A stretch of 14,260 nucleotides of DNA from Bacilli bacterium. Lineage in GTDB: Bacteria > Bacillota_I > Bacilli_A > RF39 > UBA660. The stretch's first letter is position 1. Each line of letters begins with the position of its first letter. The position numbers and the translations under genes are program-made. The notes below the pieces were generated by a model. The model did not search any database, was not told where the DNA came from, and saw only the letters and a list, made by a program, of their open reading frames with translations. Location: positions 1 through 14,260 of the forward strand of contig CAADWX010000010.1 in the NCBI GenBank assembly GCA_900752905.1, read 5' to 3'. Below, piece after piece: positions 6,656 through 14,014 of this stretch.

Positions 6656-7705
6656 ATGGCTGTATCAGATCATAAGTGTTTAGCCTGTGGAGCGCCACTT
6701 AATTTTGATCCTAAAAGTCAAAGTTGGATATGTGAGTATTGTGGAACAATATTTAAACTTGAAGATTTAGAAAAAAATGAAAAAAAATATGAAAAACTAG
6801 AGGCAGAGGAAGCTCATGAAGATTCATCACTAGATGTTTATAAATGTAAAAATTGTGGTGCTGAAATAATAGCTGATGAAAATACATCTGCAACATTTTG
6901 TGTATATTGTAAAAATACAGCAATTTTAAAAAATAAATTAGTTGGTAAATTTGAGCCAAATTATATAATTCCTTTTTATAATACAAGAGAAGATGCAATA
7001 GAAGCATTTAAAAAAATATGTAAGAAAAAACCATTTTCGCCTAAAACATTTAGTAATCCAAAAAATATAAATGATATGCGCGGGGTATATATTCCTTTTT
7101 GGTTATATGATTGTACAACAGATGGAAATATTGTAGCAAACGCCCAAAGGATTACAACTTGGACAAGTGGAAATAGACGATATACAAAAACTGATACATA
7201 TCAATGTATTAGAGGTGGAGTGGTTTCTTATCAAAAAATTCCTGTTGATGGTTCAAAACACTTTGATAATGCTATTATGAATTCTATAGAACCTTTTGAT
7301 TATAGTAAAATGGTTAAATTTAATTATGCTTATCTTTCTGGTTTTTTAGCAGAAAAGTACGATGAGAATAGTGATGAATGTTTTTTTGAAGCAAAAAATA
7401 GAGCAGAAGGTTCTGCTACTGAGTTCTTAAAAGATGATATAAAGGGATATAATAGTTGTGTTATTATGAGTAAAAATTTTAATACAATTAACAATAAAAA
7501 TGAATATGCATTACTTCCTGTTTGGATGTTAAATATTAAATATAAAGATAAAATATATCCTTTTGCAATGAATGGTCAAACAGGTAAATTAATAGGTAAT
7601 ATTCCAGTAGATAAGAAGAAAGCTACAATAGCAAGTATCATTTTATTTGTTTTATTAACTATATTATTTATATTAATACAGTTTATTATGGGAGGTAAAT
7701 TTTAA
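6656..7705 (+). CDS. Double zinc-ribbon, C-terminally membrane-anchored protein (YdjG-like)
   Basis: The 349-residue protein starts with two evenly spaced zinc ribbons of TFIIB/RpoP style: C8-C11/C26-C29 and C64-C67/C82-C85, each CX2C-X14-CX2C. The stretch between them (about 39-58) is charged and probably helical. A globular middle region of unknown function follows, with LVGKFEPNYIIPFYNTREDA and GVYIPFWLYDC. The protein ends in one membrane helix, about residues 322-345, and a short tail, so the ribbons probably face the cytoplasm. This layout matches Bacillus subtilis YdjG, a partner of YdjH, YdjI and PspA in an envelope-stress system. The next gene, YdjH-like, overlaps the stop by one base, so the two are co-translated. 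A SPFH homologue of YdjI lies 5 kb downstream, but no pspA is present. The biochemical role of the ribbons is not known to me. Confidence 0.8.
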   Translation: MAVSDHKCLACGAPLNFDPKSQSWICEYCGTIFKLEDLEKNEKKYEKLEAEEAHEDSSLDVYKCKNCGAEIIADENTSATFCVYCKNTAILKNKLVGKFEPNYIIPFYNTREDAIEAFKKICKKKPFSPKTFSNPKNINDMRGVYIPFWLYDCTTDGNIVANAQRITTWTSGNRRYTKTDTYQCIRGGVVSYQKIPVDGSKHFDNAIMNSIEPFDYSKMVKFNYAYLSGFLAEKYDENSDECFFEAKNRAEGSATEFLKDDIKGYNSCVIMSKNFNTINNKNEYALLPVWMLNIKYKDKIYPFAMNGQTGKLIGNIPVDKKKATIASIILFVLLTILFILIQFIMGGKF

Positions 7706-8607
7706 TGAAAAAAATTTTAAATTTATTATTAATATCTTTCATTTTCATTATATCTCCTGTTTATGCGTCTACCAATACTTATGAAAGAACAGAAGATAAT
7801 TATAGAGTAGATTCATGGGTAAATGTAACAGATTCAAATAGAAATATTATTTTAACAACACCAAGTGTTGATGAATCAGAAAAAGTATATGATTTTGCAA
7901 ATCTTCTTGATGAAAATGAAGAAAAGCTTATTTTAAATTCAATAAATGAGTTTATATCTAAATATGATATGGATATGGTTATTGTAACTATTGATTCTAA
8001 TCCGAGATATTCTGCTCAAAAATTTTCTGATGATTTTTATGATTATAATTCTTTTGGAAAAAATAAAACAAGAGATGGAGTTTTATTCCTAATTGACATG
8101 GATACAAGAAATTTTTATATTTCAACAACTGGCGAGGCAATAAGATTATATAATGATTATAGGATAAATGCTATTTTGGATTATGTTGAACCATATATAA
8201 AAGATGAGAATTACTATGAGGCTGCAAGTTCTTTTATTCAAAAATCTGCATATTATGCTAATAGTGGTATTCCATCAGGGAATGAAAATTCTTATATTAA
8301 CGAAAAAGGGGACATTGTTTATTATAAAAAAATAAATTACTTTTTTTCAGTAGTTGGAAGTTTAATTATAACAGCTATTGTAATTGCTATTTTAGTTAAT
8401 AAGAATAAAATGATAAAAAAGGCAACAAATGCAAATTTATATTTTAATAAAGATTTAGCAAAAATAACAGAAAAAAATGATAAGTTTTTAACTACACATA
8501 CAACATCAGTTTCTCTTTCATCATCGAGTGGTGGATCTGGATCAGGTAGTTCAACACATTCTAGTAGTAGTGGATCAAGTCACGGTGGTGGAGGAAGAAG
8601 CTTTTAA
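7705..8607 (+). CDS. TPM-domain membrane protein (YdjH/YgcG-like)
   Basis: This 300-residue protein starts with a Sec signal peptide (hydrophobic 4-20, likely cleavage after PVYA at 21). An extracytoplasmic TPM domain covers about 61-188: VYDFANLLDENEE, then MVIVTIDS, GKNKTRDGVLFLIDM and RNFYISTTGEA, the conserved core of the family. One membrane helix spans about 212-232. The rest is a basic linker and a Ser/Gly/His tail ending SSGSSHGGGGRSF, common in bacterial TPM proteins. TPM domains include thylakoid TLP18.3/Psb32 and bacterial YgcG-type proteins; phosphatase activity was reported for a plant member, but none is assumed here. The ATG overlaps the upstream TAA (TAATG), and GGGAGGT lies 9 bases before it. 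A terminator follows, so the pair forms a two-gene operon like ydjG-ydjH. Confidence 0.87.
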   Translation: MKKILNLLLISFIFIISPVYASTNTYERTEDNYRVDSWVNVTDSNRNIILTTPSVDESEKVYDFANLLDENEEKLILNSINEFISKYDMDMVIVTIDSNPRYSAQKFSDDFYDYNSFGKNKTRDGVLFLIDMDTRNFYISTTGEAIRLYNDYRINAILDYVEPYIKDENYYEAASSFIQKSAYYANSGIPSGNENSYINEKGDIVYYKKINYFFSVVGSLIITAIVIAILVNKNKMIKKATNANLYFNKDLAKITEKNDKFLTTHTTSVSLSSSSGGSGSGSSTHSSSSGSSHGGGGRSF

Positions 8608-8615
8608 AACCATAT

Positions 8616-8650
8616 AAAAAAATCTCGTTTTTAATAAAACGAGGTTTTTA
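8616..8650. terminator. Bidirectional terminator between convergent genes
   Basis: A 14-bp stem with one G-T pair (AAAAATCTCGTTTT at 8618-8631, AAAACGAGGTTTTT at 8636-8649) has a TAAT loop. The A-rich left arm and T-rich right arm supply a U-run on either strand. It serves the TPM gene on the plus strand and the FemAB-family gene on the minus strand, whose stop codon (8648-8650) lies within it. Confidence 0.88.
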
Positions 8651-9898
8651 TTTTTTTATTATATTTTTTATTGCTATAGAATTAGAATACATAAAATATA
8701 ATGATGAGTTTGTAATAATTTCTAGATCGCCCATATATTCAATTATATATGGGTTAAAACTTTGCTTAAAATTATTTAACCCTTTATATTTATTATCATC
8801 TATATTTATATTAGCAATTCCACCTAGGTTAAATTTTTTATATCCTTCTTTTTTATATATTTTGCACAATTCCCAAATAAGTAAATGTTTTGCATTTAAA
8901 TTTTTATATAACTTATTATGTCCATCTATCAATAGTGTTACTTCATCTTTATATTTTGCAATTAAAGCTGAAGAAGTGATTAAACCATCAGGATATTCTT
9001 TTAATAATTTTGTTGCTTCTACTAATTGTTTGTTATATTTATATACATCCAAATCCATATTCATTTTTTTACTAATATTTTTATTAGATGAATTATTACT
9101 TTGAATTTTATTGTTTATTTTTAGAACTTCATTTTCTTTTTCTTCTAGAGATTTACCAGTTTCTTGTAAATATTTAACTGTATCTAGTTTTGTATAATAA
9201 AAATCAATTGAATTATTTTTTTTAAAAAATTTATAAGTATCTTCTAAATATTTAAAATTTCTAGGATATTTGATTTTTATTTGATCATATAAAATATTTA
9301 AATCATTGTCATTCCCTTTAATTATTTTTATACCTGTTTTTTTAGCATTCCTTATTTTTGTTTTAAGCTCTCTTTTTAAATTATCAAATATATCTTTTTC
9401 GTCACTTTCTAAATTAATAACTGCTTCAAATCTAGGTCTTATTCCTTCAAAATATGAATTGTATCCTAAATGCTTATATCCTAAAGAAATTAAAAAATTT
9501 AATATATGATCATAATAATTATTTTTGTATATATTGTTTTCTTTTATATAGTAAATTGTTTTAAATATAGGAGGATTAATTTTTAAAGTTACAATATTAT
9601 TTTTGTTTAAATATTCTTTAATAAATCTTGTAAATAAAGTAACTAATTCTTCATTTCTATAATCAATTAAATATCCTCTTGGAGAATAAGCAAATTTAAA
9701 CTTTCTATTATTAGTTATTAGTATTAATGTAGCAGCTTGTATAATATCGTTAGAGTCTACTAATCCTAAAAGGATACTATCATAATCTTGGTTATTCATA
9801 GTAAGTGCATATTGTGATGTTTGATATACAGTGCTTATATTATAATTTTTAGAAAATTCATCAAATTCATCATTCGTTAATTCTTTTAATTTATACAT
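8648..9898 (-). CDS. FemAB/FemX-family peptidyltransferase (peptidoglycan bridge formation)
   Basis: Fem enzymes take an amino acid from aminoacyl-tRNA and add it to the lysine side chain of lipid II, building the interpeptide bridge at the cytoplasmic membrane face. The 416-residue length and order of parts fit: a first GNAT-like half with FAYSPRGYLIDYRN at 69-82, then RPRFEAVINLESDE, and an IRNAKKTGI block near 182-190. A Lys/Asn-rich, probably coiled helical insert at about 240-300 corresponds to the helical arm of the family, followed by a second GNAT-like half with LITSSALIAKY and FNLGGIANINIDDNKYKGL at 356-374. There is no signal peptide, as expected. GGAAGGAGG lies 6 bases before the ATG. 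The gene is single, convergent with the TPM gene and divergent from the zinc-ribbon gene at 9985. Which amino acid is added cannot be told. Confidence 0.85.
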   Translation of the reverse strand: MYKLKELTNDEFDEFSKNYNISTVYQTSQYALTMNNQDYDSILLGLVDSNDIIQAATLILITNNRKFKFAYSPRGYLIDYRNEELVTLFTRFIKEYLNKNNIVTLKINPPIFKTIYYIKENNIYKNNYYDHILNFLISLGYKHLGYNSYFEGIRPRFEAVINLESDEKDIFDNLKRELKTKIRNAKKTGIKIIKGNDNDLNILYDQIKIKYPRNFKYLEDTYKFFKKNNSIDFYYTKLDTVKYLQETGKSLEEKENEVLKINNKIQSNNSSNKNISKKMNMDLDVYKYNKQLVEATKLLKEYPDGLITSSALIAKYKDEVTLLIDGHNKLYKNLNAKHLLIWELCKIYKKEGYKKFNLGGIANINIDDNKYKGLNNFKQSFNPYIIEYMGDLEIITNSSLYFMYSNSIAIKNIIKK

Positions 9899-9925
9899 AG
9901 TATTCCTCCTTCCAGAAATTATTTT

Positions 9926-9934
9926 ATTATATCA
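9926..9934 (-). promoter_or_regulatory. Extended -10 promoter of the FemAB-family gene
   Basis: On the minus strand the bases read TGATATAAT, a perfect extended -10, ending 27 bases before the start codon. No good -35 exists: that position lies inside the divergent promoter at 9950-9958. Confidence 0.65.
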
Positions 9935-9949
9935 CATTTAAAAAAAATA

Positions 9950-9958
9950 TGGTATAAT
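9950..9958 (+). promoter_or_regulatory. Extended -10 promoter of the zinc-ribbon membrane protein and enolase
   Basis: TGGTATAAT is a perfect extended -10 ending 26 bases before the ATG at 9985. Its -35 position falls on the minus-strand -10 of the FemAB-family gene, so the two divergent promoters overlap. As enolase has no promoter of its own in the 4-base gap, this site probably also drives eno. Confidence 0.65.
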
Positions 9959-9984
9959 TAATTTATAAAAGTAGGGTGATAATT

Positions 9985-10698
9985 ATGTTTTGCCGAGGTT
10001 GTGGTAAAAAAATAGAAATTTATGATAATTACTGCAAAAGTTGTGGTAAAAACTTAAATAATAAATCCAAATTAAAAACATTATCATATTTATTTTTTTT
10101 GTTTGGTTTATCACTTTGTTTTACAATTTCACCTTTAGCTTTTATTTTTGGTGTTATGGGATTAATTTTCTCTTTAATTTCTAATAAGTATTTAAGAAAT
10201 ATTTATTCTGTATTTTTAAATTTATTATTAATACTATTATCAATATTTATATTTTTAATACAATGCTATGTTATTGATTACTATAGAAATAATTACTTAA
10301 ATTTAAAAAAAATTGGAAATGATTATTTAGGATATATAAAAATTCCAAGTGATTTAAATCGTAAAAGTAATAGTTTGGAAAATAAAATAGAATATTATGA
10401 TGGAGAGGGGAACTCTGTTATTTTATATCTTATTGAGGATTCAATAATAACAGTAAATGATTATTCAAATAATATAATTAATAAATATAAAGATATTTAT
10501 ACAGATATAAGTTTAAAAAAGTATTTTTATAATAATTATTATGTAGTATATATTTACTCATATGATGAAATTAATGATATTTATATTAATGATTGGATAT
10601 TTAAAGAAAAAAATGGAAATTTGCATCACATAACAATAAATAGTTTAAAAGAAAATAATAATTTTAAACTTATTAAAACATATAATTTGAAAGGATGA
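9985..10698 (+). CDS. Zinc-ribbon membrane protein of unknown function
   Basis: I do not recognise this 237-residue protein as a whole. It opens with a short zinc ribbon, FCRGCGKK...YCKSCGK, with C3-C6/C17-C20 (CX2C-X10-CX2C). Two or three hydrophobic segments follow (about 33-49, 51-66 and 73-96), then a hydrophilic domain of about 135 residues rich in Tyr, Asn and Ile, probably on the far side of the membrane if the last helix exits. Similar ribbon-plus-membrane proteins are common in Firmicutes without assigned function. The ATG at 9985 is chosen because AGGGTGAT lies 6 bases before it and the ribbon starts at once; an in-frame GTG at 9976 would add MII inside that site. It ends four bases before eno. 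It shares its ribbon type with the SPFH and Tim44-like proteins nearby, which hints at a common envelope role, by inference only. Confidence 0.7.
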   Translation: MFCRGCGKKIEIYDNYCKSCGKNLNNKSKLKTLSYLFFLFGLSLCFTISPLAFIFGVMGLIFSLISNKYLRNIYSVFLNLLLILLSIFIFLIQCYVIDYYRNNYLNLKKIGNDYLGYIKIPSDLNRKSNSLENKIEYYDGEGNSVILYLIEDSIITVNDYSNNIINKYKDIYTDISLKKYFYNNYYVVYIYSYDEINDIYINDWIFKEKNGNLHHITINSLKENNNFKLIKTYNLKG

Positions 10699-10702
10699 TT
10701 TT

Positions 10703-11938
10703 ATGAAAATTAAAAATGTTATAGGAAGAGAAATTTTAGATTCAAGAGGTAATCCAACTGTAGAAGTAGATGTTATTCTAGAAAATGGAATAATGGGAAG
10801 GGCTGCAGTTCCAAGTGGTGCATCAACTGGTGAAAGAGAAGCACTAGAATTACGTGATGGTGGTCATGAATTTATGGGTAAAGGTGTTAAAAAAGCTGTT
10901 AATAATGTTAATGGGCCACTTCGTGATTTAGTTATTGGGTATGATGTTGAAAATCAGAAAGAAATAGATTATGCGATGATTAATTTAGATGGTACTAAAA
11001 CAAAGTCTAAATTTGGTGCTAATGCTATTTTAGGTATTTCTCTAGCATGTTTAAAAGCAAGTGCTTTAAATGAGAATAAACCTTTATACAAGTATGTATG
11101 TGAAAAATTTGGAAACGGTGAAATGAGTGAGCCTGTTCCAATGATGAATATTATAAATGGTGGCGCTCATGCTGATAATAAACTTGATTTTCAGGAATAT
11201 ATGATTATACCTATTGCTGACACTATTAAAGAACGTGTTAGAATTGGGTCTGAAGTTTTTCATAATTTAAAACAAGTTTTAAAAGATAAAGGTCTTGTTA
11301 CAAGTGTTGGTGATGAAGGTGGTTTCGCACCAGATTTAAATTCTAATAAAGAAGGTTTTGAGCTTATAATGGAAGCAATAAAAAAAGCTGGATATATTCC
11401 AGGACGTGATGTTTGTATGGCTATAGATGTTGCTGCAAGTGAATTTTATGAAAATGGTATTTATAATTTAAAAGGAGAAGGAATTTCTTTAACTACAAAT
11501 GAATTAATTAATTATTATGAAGATTTAATAAAGAAATATCCAATTATTTCAATTGAAGATCCTGTTGACGAAAATGATTGGGAAGGATTTACTTTAGTTA
11601 CAGAAAAATTAGGAGATAAAATTCAACTTGTAGGTGATGATTTATTTGTTACAAATAAGGAATGCTTACAAATGGGAATAGATAGAAAAGCTGGTAATGC
11701 AATATTGCTTAAAGTAAATCAAATAGGTACTTTTACTGAAACATTAGAAACTATCAATTTAGCCCGTGCAAATAATTATAAAACTATTATTTCACATAGA
11801 AGTGGTGAAACAGAGGATACAACAATAGCTGATCTTGCTGTAGGTCTTAATTTAGGTCAAATAAAAACCGGATCTATGTCAAGAACGGATAGAATATGTA
11901 AATATAATCAATTAATGAGAATTGAAGAAGAGTTATAA
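10703..11938 (+). CDS. eno: Enolase (phosphopyruvate hydratase)
   Basis: Enolase interconverts 2-phosphoglycerate and PEP in glycolysis. The full catalytic set is visible: [15 protein letters not shown] at 153-167, proton-donor glutamate in [10 protein letters not shown] (E205), Mg ligands D242, E285 ([10 protein letters not shown]) and D312 (VGDDLFVTN), general base K337 ([12 protein letters not shown]), and the signature [10 protein letters not shown] at 364-373 with K388 in QIKTGS. It is 411 residues, against about 425-435 usually. The loss is at the C-terminus: the protein stops right after MRIEEEL, where most enolases continue for roughly 15-20 residues. AAGGATGA precedes the ATG. In many Firmicutes eno follows gpmI/tpiA/pgk; here it follows a zinc-ribbon membrane gene by 4 bases and probably shares its promoter. 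I saw no convincing terminator after it. Confidence 0.97.
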   Translation: MKIKNVIGREILDSRGNPTVEVDVILENGIMGRAAVPSGASTGEREALELRDGGHEFMGKGVKKAVNNVNGPLRDLVIGYDVENQKEIDYAMINLDGTKTKSKFGANAILGISLACLKASALNENKPLYKYVCEKFGNGEMSEPVPMMNIINGGAHADNKLDFQEYMIIPIADTIKERVRIGSEVFHNLKQVLKDKGLVTSVGDEGGFAPDLNSNKEGFELIMEAIKKAGYIPGRDVCMAIDVAASEFYENGIYNLKGEGISLTTNELINYYEDLIKKYPIISIEDPVDENDWEGFTLVTEKLGDKIQLVGDDLFVTNKECLQMGIDRKAGNAILLKVNQIGTFTETLETINLARANNYKTIISHRSGETEDTTIADLAVGLNLGQIKTGSMSRTDRICKYNQLMRIEEEL

Positions 11939-11989
11939 TAATATAATTTAATTAAATATCAAAAAAATGATGATTTTTATTTAGTTATT

Positions 11990-11998
11990 TGGTATAAT
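11990..11998 (+). promoter_or_regulatory. Extended -10 promoter of the Tim44-like/SPFH unit
   Basis: TGGTATAAT is a perfect extended -10 and identical to the one at 9950-9958. It ends 24 bases before the leader ATG at 12023. No -35 is evident. Transcription should start near 12005, where the ribosome-binding sequence AGGATAGGAG begins. Confidence 0.65.
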
Positions 11999-12022
11999 TT
12001 GGTTAGGATAGGAGCTGAAAAT

Positions 12023-12055
12023 ATGTATTTGCCTTATGGGAGTATATTTGTATGA
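12023..12055 (+). CDS. Ten-codon leader ORF, possibly translationally coupled
   Basis: The best ribosome-binding sequence in this leader (AGGATAGGAG, 12005-12014) is 8 bases before an ATG that opens a ten-residue frame, MYLPYGSIFV, ending in TGA at 12053-12055. That stop overlaps the ATG of the Tim44-like gene (ATGA), a usual coupling arrangement. The larger gene has its own weaker GGGAG at 12038-12042 inside the leader frame. The leader may be a coupling device or a regulatory peptide, or initiation at 12023 may be incidental. Confidence 0.4.
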   Translation: MYLPYGSIFV

Positions 12056-12726
12056 TAATATTTTTATTAATTTTGCTTATTCTTATTTCATTAATATTAA
12101 TAGGAATTATAAAGATTAAATTATACTTAAAAAATACATTTAATGTTAATTCTTTAAAAGAACTAATAAGTAAAACTGAGTTAGAAGAAGAAACAAGAGA
12201 AAAGACATTATATGGAATGGAAAGTATATATAAACCTATTTTAGAAAAAGATTTTAATAATTTAAATATTAATGAGTTAAAATCTATAGCAGAAAAAAGC
12301 ATAATAGAATGTTATAAATTTATTAATGAAAGAAGCACTGATAAGTTTAATTGTGAAAGTGAAAAGGTAATTTCATGGGTTAACAATAAAATTAATAGTT
12401 TAAATGATAATGATACTTATTCAGATATTAAAATACATAGAACTGTTTTAAACAAATATGAGAAAAATAATTCAGTTGCTACAATTACATTTCAAACATC
12501 TTATGAGTATAAATTCAATAATAAAAAGATTCAAAGTAGAATGCAAACAGAATTTATTTATATTATTGATGCAGATCAGTTAGACGGAAATGTTATTGGA
12601 TTGAATTGTCCTAATTGTGGTGCTCCTATTAAAAACTTAGGTAACAAAAATTGTGATTTTTGTGGAACTGGAGTTGTTGATATTGTTAAAAGGACATGGT
12701 TTCTAAACAATATGAAAGAAATTTAG
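12052..12726 (+). CDS. Membrane-anchored Tim44-like domain protein with C-terminal zinc ribbon
   Basis: The 224-residue protein starts with one strong membrane helix (about 2-22). A Tim44-like, NTF2-fold region covers about 45-175: YGMESIYKPILEKDFNN at the start and SRMQTEFIYIIDAD at the end, a pattern I associate with bacterial Tim44-domain proteins. It closes with a zinc ribbon, C186-C189/C201-C204 (CPNCGAP...CDFCG), then VKRTWFLNN. In mitochondria Tim44 tethers the import motor, but bacterial relatives mostly lack a defined role, so only the fold is claimed. The next gene, an SPFH protein with its own C-terminal ribbon, follows after 15 bases, so both are probably co-transcribed. The ATG overlaps the stop of a ten-codon leader frame. 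The helix begins right at this start, which supports it. Confidence 0.72.
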   Translation: MIIFLLILLILISLILIGIIKIKLYLKNTFNVNSLKELISKTELEEETREKTLYGMESIYKPILEKDFNNLNINELKSIAEKSIIECYKFINERSTDKFNCESEKVISWVNNKINSLNDNDTYSDIKIHRTVLNKYEKNNSVATITFQTSYEYKFNNKKIQSRMQTEFIYIIDADQLDGNVIGLNCPNCGAPIKNLGNKNCDFCGTGVVDIVKRTWFLNNMKEI

Positions 12727-12741
12727 AAAAGAGGATTATTT

Positions 12742-13962
12742 ATGGGATTATTAAGAGCTGCAACTACATCTGTAGCAAGTGGATTTGGTGATCAATTTAA
12801 GGAGTTTGTCACTTGTCCAACAATTGAGAAAAATGTACTTATTCAAAGAGGTACTGTACAACATGGTAAAGGTAATTCAAACCCATCTGAAGGTGTAATT
12901 TCAAATGGTAGTAAAATTGTTGTACCACAAGGTATGGCAATGATGATTATTGATAATGGTGCAATAAAAGAATTTTCTGCTGAACCTGGTGAATTTATTT
13001 ATGATACAAGTAGTGAACCAAGTGTTTTCACTGGAGGATTTTTTAAAGGAATTGGTGAAACAATCAAAACTATTGGTAGCCGTATAACTTATGGTGGTCA
13101 AACTGCACGTGATCAAAGAGTTTACTATGTCAATTTATTAACTATTACTGGTAATAAATTCGGATCACCTCAACCAAGAAAAATTACTGATGATAAATAT
13201 GGTATATTAGAAGTTACTTTCTTTGGACAATATGCTTTTAAAGTAGTTGATCCAGTAATTTTAGTTCAAAATGTTATAGGAGCTAATGCAAAAGATACAG
13301 TTACTTACGAAGAAATTGTAGGCGATCAATTAAAAAGTAGTTTCATTGGAAAAATTTCTGAAGCAATTACAGTTGTTATGAGAAAAAATCATGTTTCATT
13401 TGGTGATATTTTAATGTACAATACAGATATTGCTAACGAAATGAATGTAGTACTTGATGAATCATGGAGACAAAATTATGGTTTAGAAATAACAGATGTT
13501 GCAATAGCTGACTTGAATTTAACTGATGAATCATTAGCTCGTGTTAATAAAGTTGATGATGCAACAATTTTCTCAAATTCTTCATTACAATCAGGTCTTA
13601 TGGCTTCTGCAACTGCTGATGCAATGAAAGCTGCAGCATCAAATTCAAATGGTGCTATGGCAGGATTTATGGGTATGGGATTTGCTCAAAATACAGGAGC
13701 AACTGCAATGGGTGCAATTAATCAAAATCCATCAACTTCTCAACAAGGTGCAACATTTGCTTCAACAAATACTCCTGAACCAGGAACAATCTTTGCTGGA
13801 GCAACTGTACAATCAGAGAAAATTAAAGCAGAAGAACCTGTTCAAGAACAAGTAAATCCACAAGTTACTGAAGAAACTCCTGCAAAAAGATTTTGCTCAA
13901 ACTGTGGAAATGAAGTAACAGGAAAATTCTGTACAAATTGTGGAACAAAAGCTGGAGAATAA
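12742..13962 (+). CDS. SPFH-domain protein with C-terminal zinc ribbon (YdjI-like)
   Basis: The 406-residue protein belongs to the bacterial SPFH (stomatin/prohibitin/flotillin/HflK-C) proteins often annotated as virion core protein-like, of which B. subtilis YdjI is one. The SPFH domain runs from about 20 to 265, with KIVVPQGMAMMIIDNGAI, then PGEFIYDT, TFFGQYAFKVVDP and YGLEITDVAIADLNLTDE. A Gly/Ala/Met/Gln-rich low-complexity segment (about 275-345) and a Pro/Glu-rich linker lead to a zinc ribbon, FCSNCGNEVTGKFCTNCG, with C385-C388/C397-C400. There is no obvious membrane helix, so contact with the membrane may need partners. In B. subtilis, YdjI works with YdjG and YdjH to hold PspA at the membrane. 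Homologues of YdjG and YdjH are 5 kb upstream. GAGGA precedes the ATG. A terminator follows. Confidence 0.88.
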   Translation: MGLLRAATTSVASGFGDQFKEFVTCPTIEKNVLIQRGTVQHGKGNSNPSEGVISNGSKIVVPQGMAMMIIDNGAIKEFSAEPGEFIYDTSSEPSVFTGGFFKGIGETIKTIGSRITYGGQTARDQRVYYVNLLTITGNKFGSPQPRKITDDKYGILEVTFFGQYAFKVVDPVILVQNVIGANAKDTVTYEEIVGDQLKSSFIGKISEAITVVMRKNHVSFGDILMYNTDIANEMNVVLDESWRQNYGLEITDVAIADLNLTDESLARVNKVDDATIFSNSSLQSGLMASATADAMKAAASNSNGAMAGFMGMGFAQNTGATAMGAINQNPSTSQQGATFASTNTPEPGTIFAGATVQSEKIKAEEPVQEQVNPQVTEETPAKRFCSNCGNEVTGKFCTNCGTKAGE

Positions 13963-13985
13963 TTAAGTAAAAAGATTTAATTAAT

Positions 13986-14014
13986 ATGACTACAAATAGT
14001 AGACATAATATAAT
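13986..14014 (+). promoter_or_regulatory. Possible promoter before the hairpin at 14015-14064
   Basis: ATGACT (4/6 match to TTGACA) and a perfect TATAAT at 14009-14014 are 17 bases apart. Transcription would start near 14021, directly in the left arm of the hairpin. AT-rich DNA yields such matches by chance, so support is modest. Confidence 0.3.

Noticed and set aside
9976..9984. GTG start at 9976 for the zinc-ribbon membrane protein.
   Set aside because: The GTG lies inside the ribosome-binding sequence AGGGTGAT that serves the ATG at 9985, and the added residues precede the ribbon without purpose.
11945..11985. AT-only palindrome after eno (AAAAAT GATG ATTTTT) as a terminator.
   Set aside because: The stem is six A-T pairs with no G-C pair and no clean T-run. 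It may be chance in AT-rich DNA, and the next promoter overlaps the area.
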